Positions 7,097 through 16,054 of a stretch of DNA of 63,725 nt are shown piece by piece. The stretch comes from an uncultured Clostridia bacterium (lineage in GTDB: Bacteria > Bacillota > Clostridia > TANB77 > CAG-508): the NCBI GenBank assembly GCA_934129785.1, contig CAKOWW010000009.1, positions 1-63,725 on the forward strand. Direction: 5' to 3'. Below the pieces are notes generated by a model. The model was not told where the DNA came from. It saw only the letters and a list, made by a program, of their open reading frames with translations, and did not search any database. Position numbers and translations under genes: made by a program. Within the stretch, counting starts at the first letter, position 1. Each line of letters begins with the position of its first letter.

Positions 7097-10000
7097 CACT
7101 TACACCTTCTTTTAATAGTTGCTCACTTAGTATTTTTTCTGCCTGTTCTTCTTGTTTTTTTGCTTTATCTCTTTTTTCTTTTGCTTTATTTCTTTCTTCT
7201 TTTGCATCTTTTAATTTAGCTTTTTTTGAATTATACTCATTATCTAGCCTTCTAATTATCTCCACAATTTTTCTGTCTTCTTCGTCTTCTATGCTTGAAA
7301 GTTCTTTTCCGTCATATTTTTTTATTGTTGTTCTTATAACTTTTAATTTTTTTGCAAGGGTTCTTTCCTCTTCGTCTTTTTCTTTACCATTACTTGGTAA
7401 ATTTCTTTCCCCTCTTGGCTTTCCTTCATTCTTTCTTTCACACCAATCTTTTATTTTATACGCATCTTTTAAAGGTGTCTTTAAGCCATATTCTCTGTCT
7501 AGGTTTGCAATTATCTCAACAATTTTTCTGTCTTCTTCGTCTTCTATGCTTGAAAGTTCTTTTCCGTCATATTTTTTTATTATATTGGTTCTTATACGAT
7601 TTAATTTCATTGCAAGGGCTCTTTCCTCTTCGTCTTCTGCATTTCGATTTGGCAAATTTCTTTCCCATCTTGGCTTTCCTTCATTCTTTCTTTCACACCA
7701 ATCTTTTATTTCTAACGCATTTTTTAAAGATATTTTTAAGCCATATTCTCTGTCTAGCTTTGCAATTATCTCAACAATTTTTCTATCTTCTTCGTCTTCT
7801 ATGCTTGAAAGTTCTCTTCCATCATATTTTCTTATTATTCCGCTTCTTATATTATTTAATTTTTTTGCAAGGGCTCTTTCCTCTTCGTCTTCTGCATATC
7901 GACTTGGCAAATTTCTTTCCCATGTTGGCTTTCCTTCATTATTTCTTTCACACCAATCTTTTATTTTATACGCATCTTTTAAAGGTGTCTTTAAGCCATA
8001 TTCTCTGTCTAGGTTTGCAATTATCTCCACAATTTTTCTATCTTCTTCATCTTCTATACTTGAAAGTTCCTTTCCATCATATTTTCTTATTGTTTTTCTT
8101 ATATTATTTAATTTTATTGCAAGGACTCTTTCCTCTTCGTCTTCTGCATTTCGATTTGGCAAACTTCTTTCCCATTTTGGCTTTCCTTCATTCTTTCTTT
8201 CACACCAATCTTTTATTTCTAACGCATTTTTAAAAAGTATTTTTAAGCCATATTCTCTGTCTAGCTTTGCAATTATCTCAACAATTTTTCTGTCTTCTTC
8301 ATCTTCTATGCTTGAAAGTTCTTTTCCTTCATATTTTTTTATTATTTTAGTTCTTATAGTGGCTAATTTTATTGCAAGGGCTCTTTCCTCTTCGTCTTCT
8401 GCTGTTTGCTTTGGCAAATTTTTTTCCCATATTGGCTTTCCTTCATTCTTTCTTACGCACCACTTTTCTATTTTTAATGCATTTCTTAAATAAGTACTTC
8501 TTGTAATATTACTATCAACACTATCTTCTAGTTCAACAAAATCCTTTAATAGTCCTTCTACCATAAATAAATCAAATTCTTCTTTACTTCCATTTGATTT
8601 CGAAATTGGTGGCAAATTCATATTCCATAAATCTATTTCACTTGCCAAATTAATAATCTCTGTAATTTCGCTTTTTTGTTCATCTTCCAAGTCATTAAAT
8701 TTATCAAATCCTTCTAAGTATTTACTATATTTATTTTGTATTCTTCTTAAAATGGCATAATAATGCTGTTCTTGCTTATTTGTGCTTTCTCTACTAGGAA
8801 TCATTTCATCATGTTCATTTATCCATTCTACTACAATTGTTAAGGCTTCTAAATCATCTAATGGTTCTGCCTTTTTAAATTCTTTTTCCATTTTAACAGA
8901 TAAAGTATTATTAGCTAAATCTATTACAACAGGCCTTTTATCATCTGGTAAAGGATTATCTTCATCTAATGCATATATTGCACGACCTAATTGTTGCAAA
9001 TATAATATTTTAGAGTTTTCATCTAACGCTCTAAACCATATAATTCCATCTACTCCATCAATATGTAATCCTTCATTTGCTTTATTCATTACTATCATAA
9101 ATTTTGTTTCTTCAGAATTATCTGATTCAAACATCTCTAATTCTTTTTGGTTTTTTTCTTTGCTATAACTTCCAAGTAGTGAATGCATTTGTGGAACGAT
9201 GTCTGTTTCTTTAAAAGCATTATTTAGATACTCTTGATATGCTTGTATCCTTTCATATCCTGTTTTTTCGTCAATTGTATTTTCTTCTTCTTCTATATCC
9301 CCTTGATTTGTTACAGGTATAAATATAATATATTTTCCACCTTTTTTTACATTTTGTCTTAATATTTCTTCTTTTCCAATTCCATTGTCAATATTTTTTC
9401 GTGAATCTTCTTCTAATTTTTTTCTTGCCTTTTCTCCAATTTCAGCATCTATTTCATTATTTAATTTATTTTTTAGTTCATTATACTTTTTTAATTCTTC
9501 TTTTCTTTTTGTTTCATCTTCAATATCATCAATTTTTTCTCTTAAATCATTCATCTTACTTGAAGATATCAAATCATATTTGCAATAAACAACTTTTGGA
9601 TTTACTACATATCCCATTCTTATTGCATTTTCTAATGTCATATCTGATGCCAAATGTTTTCGCTTTTTTATTTCTTCTTCAGTATATCCTAATTTTCTAG
9701 CAGTTTCTTCTGCCATATCTCTTCCATCAACATCTCTTGTTGGTGTTGCAGTTATGCCAAGTATTTTTACCTTTTCTGATTGATTTTTTAGTAATTTATC
9801 TATCTTGCCTTCCCACATTTTTGCGCCTGTTCTATGTAATTCGTCTAACACAATCATTCCATATTGCTCATTTATTGTTTCTTTTCCTCTTTTTGCAAGC
9901 AATCCTGGGTAGGTTTCAAATGTTATATTTGGAAATACTTCTGCTATTATTTCATCTTCTGTTTTTCCAACAGTTTCTTGTTTTCCATGCACATGTTTCA

Positions 10001-11942
10001 CAATATAACTTTTTATTTGGTTTAATATTTCGTCTTGTGGAGCTAAATATAACATTTTCTCATTTTTGTGCTCTTGTACATATTTTTGCATTTGTGCTAA
10101 AGCTACAAAACTTTTCCCTGCTCCTGTAGGCAAAATTATTTGGGTAAATTTATGATTCTCTAATATTTTATTTGCATTATTAAAAGCTTTTTGTTGGTAG
10201 TTTTTTAATCGTATTCCTGTGTTTTCTACATCATAATATCCTAAAAATTTTTCAACTATTTCTATGTTAATATTATTTTGCAAAATATCTTGTCTTGTAT
10301 TTATTAATTGTTCTAAATTTCCTTTTTGGTATTCTTCATAAAATCCTTGTCTTGTTGCAATATTTAATAAAATTTTTGGTATTTGTTTTTCTTCAATTCC
10401 AGCATTTTTTAGTTTTTCATATATATCAATGCAATTTCTATCTTGTAATCTCTTAATTAATTCGTTTTTTTCTGAAATTTTAAATTCTTCTATTCCAATT
10501 TCCTGCCAATTATATTGTGCTATTATTGCTTCTGCATAATATTTTGATTTATCTATTTTTGCATTTCTTTTTGTATCTCCATATACTTTGCTTACAATAT
10601 TCTGTACATTTGTAAATCCGCCATTTTGTAAAACATTTTCAATCTCACCAGATGATAATTTTTTGATTTCATCTGCTAATATTTGTTCATTTTCTGTTAA
10701 ATCTAAATTAACAGATTCGCTTATTTTTACTCCTTTGCCACTTCTTCTTGATATTATTTCAGGTTCAACTCTAAATCCATTTTCTCTTATATATTGAATT
10801 GTATCTTGAAATCTTGAATCGTTTTCAAGTATTTCATTCAACACATTTGAAAGTTCTATTGCATTTTTTCTTGCTTTACTTAAATAGAACATATTTTTCA
10901 CAATAGAATTTGCCTTGCTATATTCAACTTTTCCATCTGTTAATGAGTACATTTCTTCTATTGATATATCATCTTTTAAATTGTTTTCTATTTCTGGTAT
11001 TTTAGGAATTTCTTTTCCATTTTGCACAGCAATTAATAACTCTTTTTTTATTTCTTCTACTTTATTTTTATCTATCCCATTTATTTGTTGTATTAATGAA
11101 AATAAATCAACAATTTCTTTCGGTACTTCGATAATTTCATTTTTGTTTATTTCTCCATAATGAATTACTTCAGTAGATGAAAATGCATTTCCTATTGTTT
11201 CTCTTAATTTAGAATTTGAAGAATGTGGAATTACATGTTCTAAAATATTTTCATTTTCCAGCACTGCAAGTTTTGCATATATTTTATTTACCTCTAGTAA
11301 TTGTGCTTCATTTAATGATTGATAACTACTAATTCTTGATTTAGGTGCACTATATTTAATGCCTTTTCTTGGATGTGCATTTTTAGGATTTACTTCTTCA
11401 TTTGGTGCAGTATATCGTTTTGTAATTATTTCTTGTAACTCCTTTTTTTCGTTTGCATTATCTATATTCGAAAATACCTCTAAAATTTCATATTTCAAGT
11501 CTCTTGGCAATTCATCTATAGATTTTTCTATTTTAGAATACAATTCTTGCAACATATATTGCCCTGCTTCAACTGTTTCCTCTCCAAATTCTTTTTTAGG
11601 CACTTTTATCATTACATATTTATCTGTATATGAGCCTCTACCATAGTTTATGGCAATATTAGCGTTTGAAGTTAAAGATATACAGTTAGTATCTCTTCTA
11701 TAATGCATTTTTATATGGTCATATATTTCTTCAAGAGATATTGTTGAATCTTCTTTATATTTTGCTGTTCCATCATATCTTTCCCTATCTGTTCTTATTT
11801 TTTCTATTTTACCATTTGATGAAGTTGTTATTTTCTTCTCAATGTCATTATTATCTGCCATATTCAATGCTCTAAAGAAATAATAATTTTCTTCATCACT
11901 AACTATATTAAATTTATCTATTTTTAAAATTTCTTTGTTCAC
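7068..11942 (-). CDS. Giant DEAD/DEAH helicase with possible ART-like N-terminus and C-terminal repeats
   Basis: A 1624-aa protein starting at GTG 11942 (GGAG 8 bases upstream). Residues about 20-140 contain YFFRAL and ISLTSNANIAINYGRG followed by YVMIKV. This resembles the Arg / S-T-S / beta-strand layout of ADP-ribosyltransferase folds, but the similarity is weak. The SF2 helicase core lies at about 590-1000: Walker A PTGAGKS (about 606), motif II LDELHR (about 701), motif III ITATPT, motif VI QQLGRAIYA. Residues about 1147-1570 are five copies of an 84-85-residue unit (DWCERKNEGKP...W...LP, then DEEERxLAxKL and a closing DREYGLK) resembling helicase-associated (HA) domains. A Lys/Glu coiled coil ends the protein. 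It has its own promoter and is probably a mobile or defence-type locus; substrate unknown. Confidence 0.85.
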   Translation of the reverse strand: MNKEILKIDKFNIVSDEENYYFFRALNMADNNDIEKKITTSSNGKIEKIRTDRERYDGTAKYKEDSTISLEEIYDHIKMHYRRDTNCISLTSNANIAINYGRGSYTDKYVMIKVPKKEFGEETVEAGQYMLQELYSKIEKSIDELPRDLKYEILEVFSNIDNANEKKELQEIITKRYTAPNEEVNPKNAHPRKGIKYSAPKSRISSYQSLNEAQLLEVNKIYAKLAVLENENILEHVIPHSSNSKLRETIGNAFSSTEVIHYGEINKNEIIEVPKEIVDLFSLIQQINGIDKNKVEEIKKELLIAVQNGKEIPKIPEIENNLKDDISIEEMYSLTDGKVEYSKANSIVKNMFYLSKARKNAIELSNVLNEILENDSRFQDTIQYIRENGFRVEPEIISRRSGKGVKISESVNLDLTENEQILADEIKKLSSGEIENVLQNGGFTNVQNIVSKVYGDTKRNAKIDKSKYYAEAIIAQYNWQEIGIEEFKISEKNELIKRLQDRNCIDIYEKLKNAGIEEKQIPKILLNIATRQGFYEEYQKGNLEQLINTRQDILQNNINIEIVEKFLGYYDVENTGIRLKNYQQKAFNNANKILENHKFTQIILPTGAGKSFVALAQMQKYVQEHKNEKMLYLAPQDEILNQIKSYIVKHVHGKQETVGKTEDEIIAEVFPNITFETYPGLLAKRGKETINEQYGMIVLDELHRTGAKMWEGKIDKLLKNQSEKVKILGITATPTRDVDGRDMAEETARKLGYTEEEIKKRKHLASDMTLENAIRMGYVVNPKVVYCKYDLISSSKMNDLREKIDDIEDETKRKEELKKYNELKNKLNNEIDAEIGEKARKKLEEDSRKNIDNGIGKEEILRQNVKKGGKYIIFIPVTNQGDIEEEENTIDEKTGYERIQAYQEYLNNAFKETDIVPQMHSLLGSYSKEKNQKELEMFESDNSEETKFMIVMNKANEGLHIDGVDGIIWFRALDENSKILYLQQLGRAIYALDEDNPLPDDKRPVVIDLANNTLSVKMEKEFKKAEPLDDLEALTIVVEWINEHDEMIPSRESTNKQEQHYYAILRRIQNKYSKYLEGFDKFNDLEDEQKSEITEIINLASEIDLWNMNLPPISKSNGSKEEFDLFMVEGLLKDFVELEDSVDSNITRSTYLRNALKIEKWCVRKNEGKPIWEKNLPKQTAEDEEERALAIKLATIRTKIIKKYEGKELSSIEDEEDRKIVEIIAKLDREYGLKILFKNALEIKDWCERKNEGKPKWERSLPNRNAEDEEERVLAIKLNNIRKTIRKYDGKELSSIEDEEDRKIVEIIANLDREYGLKTPLKDAYKIKDWCERNNEGKPTWERNLPSRYAEDEEERALAKKLNNIRSGIIRKYDGRELSSIEDEEDRKIVEIIAKLDREYGLKISLKNALEIKDWCERKNEGKPRWERNLPNRNAEDEEERALAMKLNRIRTNIIKKYDGKELSSIEDEEDRKIVEIIANLDREYGLKTPLKDAYKIKDWCERKNEGKPRGERNLPSNGKEKDEEERTLAKKLKVIRTTIKKYDGKELSSIEDEEDRKIVEIIRRLDNEYNSKKAKLKDAKEERNKAKEKRDKAKKQEEQAEKILSEQLLKEGVSDEKQQINNL
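7240..8510 (-). repeat. Five tandem 252-255-bp coding repeats in the helicase gene
   Basis: The marker GGCTTTCCTTCATT recurs at 7417, 7672, 7927, 8179 and 8434, giving spacings of 255, 255, 252 and 255. All spacings are multiples of three, so copies can be gained or lost without breaking the frame. The most similar copies are nearly identical over long runs, indicating recent duplication or ongoing homogenisation. Confidence 0.9.
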
Positions 11943-12039
11943 TTATTTATCTCCACATTATAATAGTTTTTTAGGATTTTTGCGATCCCATCTAAATTAT
12001 TAATTTTATCAATTTCATTATTACATATCTTCCATTATT

Positions 12040-12068
12040 AATATACCATATGCTAAATTTATTTTCAA
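12040..12068 (-). promoter_or_regulatory. Promoter of the helicase operon
   Basis: Minus-strand TTGAAA (12068-12063), 17-base spacer, TATATT (12045-12040). The leader to the GTG start is about 90 bases. Confidence 0.65.
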
Positions 12069-12093
12069 CAACCTTCAACAACCTTCAACAACC
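12064..12093. promoter_or_regulatory. Three tandem 10-bp direct repeats at the helicase promoter
   Basis: The 10-mer TTCAACAACC occurs three times head to tail (12064-12073, 12074-12083 and 12084-12093). On the minus strand this reads GGTTGTTGAA repeated into the -35 box. The array overlaps and extends upstream of the -35, as expected for a regulator binding in register with the helix turn. Confidence 0.6.
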
Positions 12094-12136
12094 GCCAGTA
12101 TAAATTTTTTCTAGGCAGTGCCAGCATAAAATTTTT
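12094..12136. repeat. Imperfect 17-bp direct repeat in the divergent control region
   Basis: GCCAGTATAAATTTTTT (12094-12110) and GCCAGCATAAAATTTTT (12120-12136) are spaced 26 bp apart between the helicase promoter and the promoter of the plus-strand gene. The pair could be a shared operator. The gene-free stretch 11943-12254 holds only these control elements. Confidence 0.5.
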
Positions 12137-12144
12137 CCAAGAAA

Positions 12145-12173
12145 TTGACATAATCTTTGAAAAGTTGTATAAT
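12145..12173 (+). promoter_or_regulatory. Consensus sigma-A promoter of the gene at 12255
   Basis: TTGACA (12145-12150), 17-base spacer, TATAAT (12168-12173). Both hexamers match the consensus exactly. Confidence 0.88.
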
Positions 12174-12178
12174 ATTCA

Positions 12179-12197
12179 CATAGTCAATTTGACTATG
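12179..12197 (+). promoter_or_regulatory. Operator-like dyad at the transcription start
   Basis: CATAGTCAA-T-TTGACTATG is a perfect 9-bp dyad positioned at about +1 of the promoter at 12145-12173. This is the usual position for a steric repressor site, so the gene may be tightly repressed by an unknown, possibly self-encoded, regulator. Confidence 0.6.
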
Positions 12198-12206
12198 ATG
12201 CAGTTT

Positions 12207-12228
12207 TTAGGCTTTTATAAAAGCCTAA
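12207..12228 (+). promoter_or_regulatory. 22-bp perfect palindrome in the leader
   Basis: TTAGGCTTTTATAAAAGCCTAA is perfectly self-complementary and lies between the start site and the coding region at 12255. No T run follows, so it is more likely an operator or mRNA hairpin than a terminator. Confidence 0.55.
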
Positions 12229-12254
12229 CCATACTAAAGAAAAGAGGACGAAAA

Positions 12255-12740
12255 ATGAAAGATTACAAAAAAATTAAAAGAGCATGCTTAGCTAAATATC
12301 ATTCTAATTCTGATTATGAGTTAGACTTTACAGTTCCTACACATGACATTTATATTCTAACGTCAAAAAATAATATACTCAATAGAATAAATGAACAATG
12401 GTATGCTGATTTTTTTCAAGACTTATTAAAAGAAAGTTTTGAAAATATTCAAAAGAATATATTAAATTTTGAAAGAAAATACGGAGAAAATAGTATTCTA
12501 AAAGAATATTTTTCGAATCCAGAACTATTTTCCGCCTATGTAGATGAGGCAATTATAACTGGAATATTTTTTAAAATGCTTAGCGATTTAATTGCTAATA
12601 AAGATTCTTTTTATGATGAAAAAATTTGCAAAATTTTTGAAGATAAAAAATTCTTACAAAATTGTGTAAAAGAAACCGAACGCGATCTGATTGAAGATTT
12701 ATATACTGCAGCATCACAACATGGTTCAGAAGACAAATAG
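12255..12740 (+). CDS. Hypothetical protein divergent to the helicase
   Basis: A 161-aa protein. The ATG at 12255 (AGAGGA about 7 bases upstream) is preferred over an in-frame codon 30 residues earlier, which would lie inside the -10 region. No signal peptide or membrane helix. The N-terminus is basic (KDYKKIKRACLAKYHSN) and the rest looks largely helical with many Phe, Glu and Lys (ENIQKNILNFERKYGEN; FEDKKFLQNCVKETERDLIEDLY). I do not recognise the family. It is a single-gene unit with a consensus promoter, two palindromes and a strong terminator. Its divergent placement next to the helicase suggests a regulatory or partner role, but this is inference. Confidence 0.75.
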   Translation: MKDYKKIKRACLAKYHSNSDYELDFTVPTHDIYILTSKNNILNRINEQWYADFFQDLLKESFENIQKNILNFERKYGENSILKEYFSNPELFSAYVDEAIITGIFFKMLSDLIANKDSFYDEKICKIFEDKKFLQNCVKETERDLIEDLYTAASQHGSEDK

Positions 12741-12770
12741 TTTTGGTAGATGCAAAGTCTGATTCAATTT

Positions 12771-12804
12771 AACTAAAAAGCTCCTAATTGGAGCTTTTTT
12801 AGTT
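12771..12804. terminator. Bidirectional terminator between 12255 gene and mutS2
   Basis: A 14-bp stem (AACTAAAAAGCTCC with GGAGCTTTTTTAGTT), loop TAATT, and A and T tracts on both sides. It sits 3 bases beyond the restored mutS2 stop at 12807, which supports 12807 as the true end of mutS2. Confidence 0.88.
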
Positions 12805-12806
12805 TA

Positions 12807-15168
12807 TTATTTAAGTTCTACCACAGTAACACCCATTTCGCCTTCACCATAAGTACCTAGTCTAAAAGACTTCACATGTACATTAGACTTTAAAAATCTA
12901 TGGATTCCATCGCGTAATTTTCCGTGTTCCTTTTCCATGGACAATTCTAACAGTTTTTAACTTAGCCAAAGCTGAATCATCTAAAAATTTATCAACCACA
13001 AAAATTGCATCTTCGACAGTTAATCCAATAACATTAATTTCAGATTTTGCTGTTCTTGATTTTGAAATACTTGTATATCCAGAAGTGTTTTTTGAAGTTT
13101 CAATTTTAGCGGATTTGTCTGAGTGTACTTTTTCTAGGTCTGAAATAGAAACATTCAATTTCATAAAACCAACCTGAACTTGAACTTCATTTGATTTTGA
13201 AATATTTGAAATTATAGTTCCATTTTTTCCTAGGCTCTTAACAAAAACTTCCATATTTTTGTTAATGTCTTTTGGATTTAAACTTGGGTTTGAAGCTTTC
13301 GTTTCAAATTCTGAATTTTCAGAATTGCTGACATTTTTTATTTTACTATTTAATTGGTTTCTTAAGTTATTGGCATCTTTAGAGCTATTATGAATGTTAT
13401 TTAGTTCTTTTATAATTTCATTTGCATCTTCTTTTGCTTCTAGCAAAATATCTCTTGCTTTATTTTTAGCTTTTATTATTATTTCTTGTTCTTTTTCTTT
13501 TAATTCATTTTTGTCAGAAATTAACGATTTCTCTAATTTATCAATGTTTTTTAGTTTTATATCAATTTCTTCTTTTTCCTTTTCAATTTTTGATTTATTA
13601 TCATAAATATTTTTCAAAAGTTCTTCAAAGTTTGTTTGTTCAGAAGACATCATGCTTTTAGCCTTTTCTATAATAGACATGTCTAATCCTAAATTTTTGC
13701 TAATTTCAAATGCATTACTTTTCCCCGGGATTCCAACTAGTAATCTATATGTTGGAGTCATTGTTTTTACATTAAATTCAACAGATGCATTTTCAAATCC
13801 TTCTGTTATTAAAGCGTATTGTTTTAATTCCTGATAGTGAGTTGTTGCTATTGTTAAACATGTTTTTTGCTTGAAATAATCTAAAATACTAATTGCAAGA
13901 TTAGCCCCTTCTATTGGGTCTGTTCCAGATCCCAACTCGTCAACTAAAATTAAAGAATTTGAAGTTGCCTTTTTTATAATTTCAACAATATTAACAATAT
14001 GTGAAGAAAAAGTACTAAGTGAGTCACTAATACTTTGGTCATCTCCTATGTCTGCAAAAATGTTGTCAAAAACATATATGCTAGAACCGTTTTCACAAGG
14101 TATTGCAAGCCCTGAACATGCCATACATGAAAGAAGTCCAATGGTTTTTAATGTAACAGTTTTTCCTCCTGTGTTTGGACCTGTTATTAATAAAGTTGAA
14201 AAATCATGTCCTAGATTAACACTAATAGGAACAACTTTATTTGCATAAATTAATGGATGTTTTGCATTTATAAAATTTAATTCTTTATTTTCATTGATTT
14301 TTGGTATAATACCATTTATTTTTTTTGCATATTTTGCTTTGGCAAAAATGTAGTCTAGATTACCAATAATCTCAATGTCTAAGCTTAATTGTTCTGAATA
14401 TGGTATAAATAAAGATGAAAGTTTTTGCAAAACTCTTTCTATTTCTAGCTCTTCTTCCATTTTTAGTTTGTTAAGTTCATTGTTCATTTCAAAAACAGCA
14501 ATAGGCTCAATAAAAACAGTTGAACCTGCATTTGATATGTCATGTACAAAACCTTTTACTGATGCGCGATATTCTTCTTTTACTGGAATAACAAATCTAT
14601 CATTTCTAACAGTAATTATGCTTTCTTGAACATATTTTGAATGTAACATGCTATTCAGTTTTGAGCGAATGTCTTGTTCTAATTTTCTTTGTTTTCTTCT
14701 AATGTCAGATAACACACTTGATGCCGAGTCAGATATTGTATGTTCATCTAAAATAGAAGCATTAACGACATCTATAATGCTTTTATTTGAATATAAATTA
14801 TTAAACAAGTTAGACAAAATTGGATAGTCTTCAGTGTTTAAAAAGTCTTTGTTAAAATATTCTTTTAAATTGTGTGAAAGCTTAAAAATAAGGCACAAAT
14901 TCAATATTGATTTACATGAAAGTGTAGCTCCATTTTCTAAGTTTTTTAGTGTAATATCAATAGGTTCAATATTAGAAAATGCAGGTGTTGAGTTTCTATA
15001 AATTAAATTTATGGCTTCATCAGTTTCTGCTAGTAATTGTGATACTTCTTTTCTTGTGCTTTTTGGTAATAAAGAATATGCCATGTCTTTTCCCATATTT
15101 GTAAGACAATAGCTTTGAAGAATATCTAATATTTTGTTAAATTCAAGTTTCTTTAAATTTATGTTCAT
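12807..15168 (-). CDS. mutS2: MutS2, needs a +1 frameshift at an in-frame CGG codon
   Basis: MutS2 is a MutS-like ATPase/Smr nuclease that suppresses recombination and rescues collided ribosomes. Domains: clamp/lever helices, ATPase with GPNTGGKT near residue 329 and LVDELGSGTDP, a long coiled coil (about 500-610), KOW-like segment, C-terminal Smr domain. The zero frame stops at 12898 just after HGKGT, losing the end of Smr. One extra base (G at 12924 on the plus strand) makes codon 749 CGG. Skipping it gives HGKGTGKLRDGIHRFLK and a further 42 residues ending GVTVVELK at 12807. The restored 786 aa match the family length (785 in B. subtilis) and end directly at the terminator. Promoter at 15199-15227. 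Confidence 0.92.
12921..12924 (-). other. Frameshift site 1: ACA CGGA in mutS2
   Basis: In-frame CGG (12924-12922) followed by A. Reading GGA in the +1 frame restores the conserved HGKGTG-x-L of the Smr domain. It is the only in-frame CGG in this gene. Confidence 0.85.
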
Positions 15169-15198
15169 AATAAAATCTCCTAATTGTATGATATTAGT

Positions 15199-15227
15199 AT
15201 TATACTGACAAAAAAAGCATAAGTCAA
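15199..15227 (-). promoter_or_regulatory. Promoter of mutS2
   Basis: Minus-strand TTGACT (15227-15222), 17-base spacer, TATAAT (15204-15199). The -35 box lies in the loop of the upstream ylmH terminator. Confidence 0.75.
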
Positions 15228-15240
15228 TTAGCTATGCTTT
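15211..15240 (-). terminator. Terminator of dxs-ylmH
   Basis: Minus-strand stem AAAGCATA/TATGCTTT with an 11-nt loop and seven following T, directly after the ylmH stop. Confidence 0.75.
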
Positions 15241-15249
15241 TCTTTTTTA

Positions 15250-16053
15250 TTAAATATATTTTTCAATAAGTATTACAGTTCTTCCACTTCTGGTAGTACC
15301 AACAAAATCTTTTATTACAAATCTACCTTTTCCGCGTATTGTAATAATGTCATTTTGTTTTATTTGTTTTGATGGCTTAGTTTCATTTTGTCCATTCACA
15401 AAAACTCTTTCACTTGCCAAAATTTGGCTTGCTTTATTTCTTGATGTTTTTGCTAGATCTGATACGATATTATCTAATCTTAAAGATGGAACTATAATTT
15501 TAATTTCTTCAATTTTTATTTCTTTTTTCTTTAATTCATTTAAAGTTTTTTCTTCAAATGTGCTATTTTCAAACCTTGTAAGTGAAGGCAATTCATTTTT
15601 TAGAATATCAATAAATTCTTTTTTAGCTATAATATCAGCTCCATCATTTGAAACTAATATATCTCCTACTTTTTCTCTTTTTAATCCTAGTTTTACTATT
15701 CCACCTAAATAATTTCTATGTACAAGTTTACCTTGTTCTTCATCTGGAAGTTGGATTCTTAATATGCTTATCATTTTGTTATAGTTTTTTGCAAGCATTT
15801 CTTCATTGTATTTTTCTGGATAAACAATTAATATTTTTCTTTCCGCTTCTTCATATCCACCATATAATTTGTAATTTTGAAAGTTATTTTTTCTTAAAAA
15901 AGTTTCTACTAATGCTGTTTGGTACATATCTAAAAAGTCTGTATATTCTATTTTATTTCTATTTGCTGAGCTTTCTATTTTATCTAGTACTTGTGATAAA
16001 CACATTTTGTCTTCTGGCTTTTTATAATCTCTTAACATTTCTTGTTTGTTCAT
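15250..16053 (-). CDS. ylmH: YlmH-type S4-domain RNA-binding protein
   Basis: A 267-aa protein of the YlmH family, ribosome-associated S4 proteins implicated in rescue of stalled 50S-peptidyl-tRNA complexes. The N-terminal ~80 residues carry the typical TDFLDMYQ and FxxYGGYEEAER-like segments. The middle contains GDILV-NDGADII. The C-terminal S4 domain starts at RLDNIVSDLAKTSRNKASQ and includes ERVFVNG and IRGKGRF. It starts 1 base after the dxs stop codon, so the two are co-translated. In many Firmicutes it sits in the sepF-ylmG-ylmH-divIVA cluster; here it has been separated from sepF/divIVA (48-49 kb). Confidence 0.9.
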   Translation of the reverse strand: MNKQEMLRDYKKPEDKMCLSQVLDKIESSANRNKIEYTDFLDMYQTALVETFLRKNNFQNYKLYGGYEEAERKILIVYPEKYNEEMLAKNYNKMISILRIQLPDEEQGKLVHRNYLGGIVKLGLKREKVGDILVSNDGADIIAKKEFIDILKNELPSLTRFENSTFEEKTLNELKKKEIKIEEIKIIVPSLRLDNIVSDLAKTSRNKASQILASERVFVNGQNETKPSKQIKQNDIITIRGKGRFVIKDFVGTTRSGRTVILIEKYI

Positions 16054-16054
16054 T

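Noticed and set aside
7240..8510. CRISPR array suggested by regular repeats
   Set aside because: The repeats are 252-255 bp, contiguous, in frame within the helicase gene and encode protein domains; there are no spacers and no cas genes.
11957..11985. Second helicase promoter (TATAAT at 11962-11957)
   Set aside because: The -35 is poor (TCGCAA) and the transcript would start at the RBS, making the message leaderless for a GTG start; the promoter at 12040-12068 is better.
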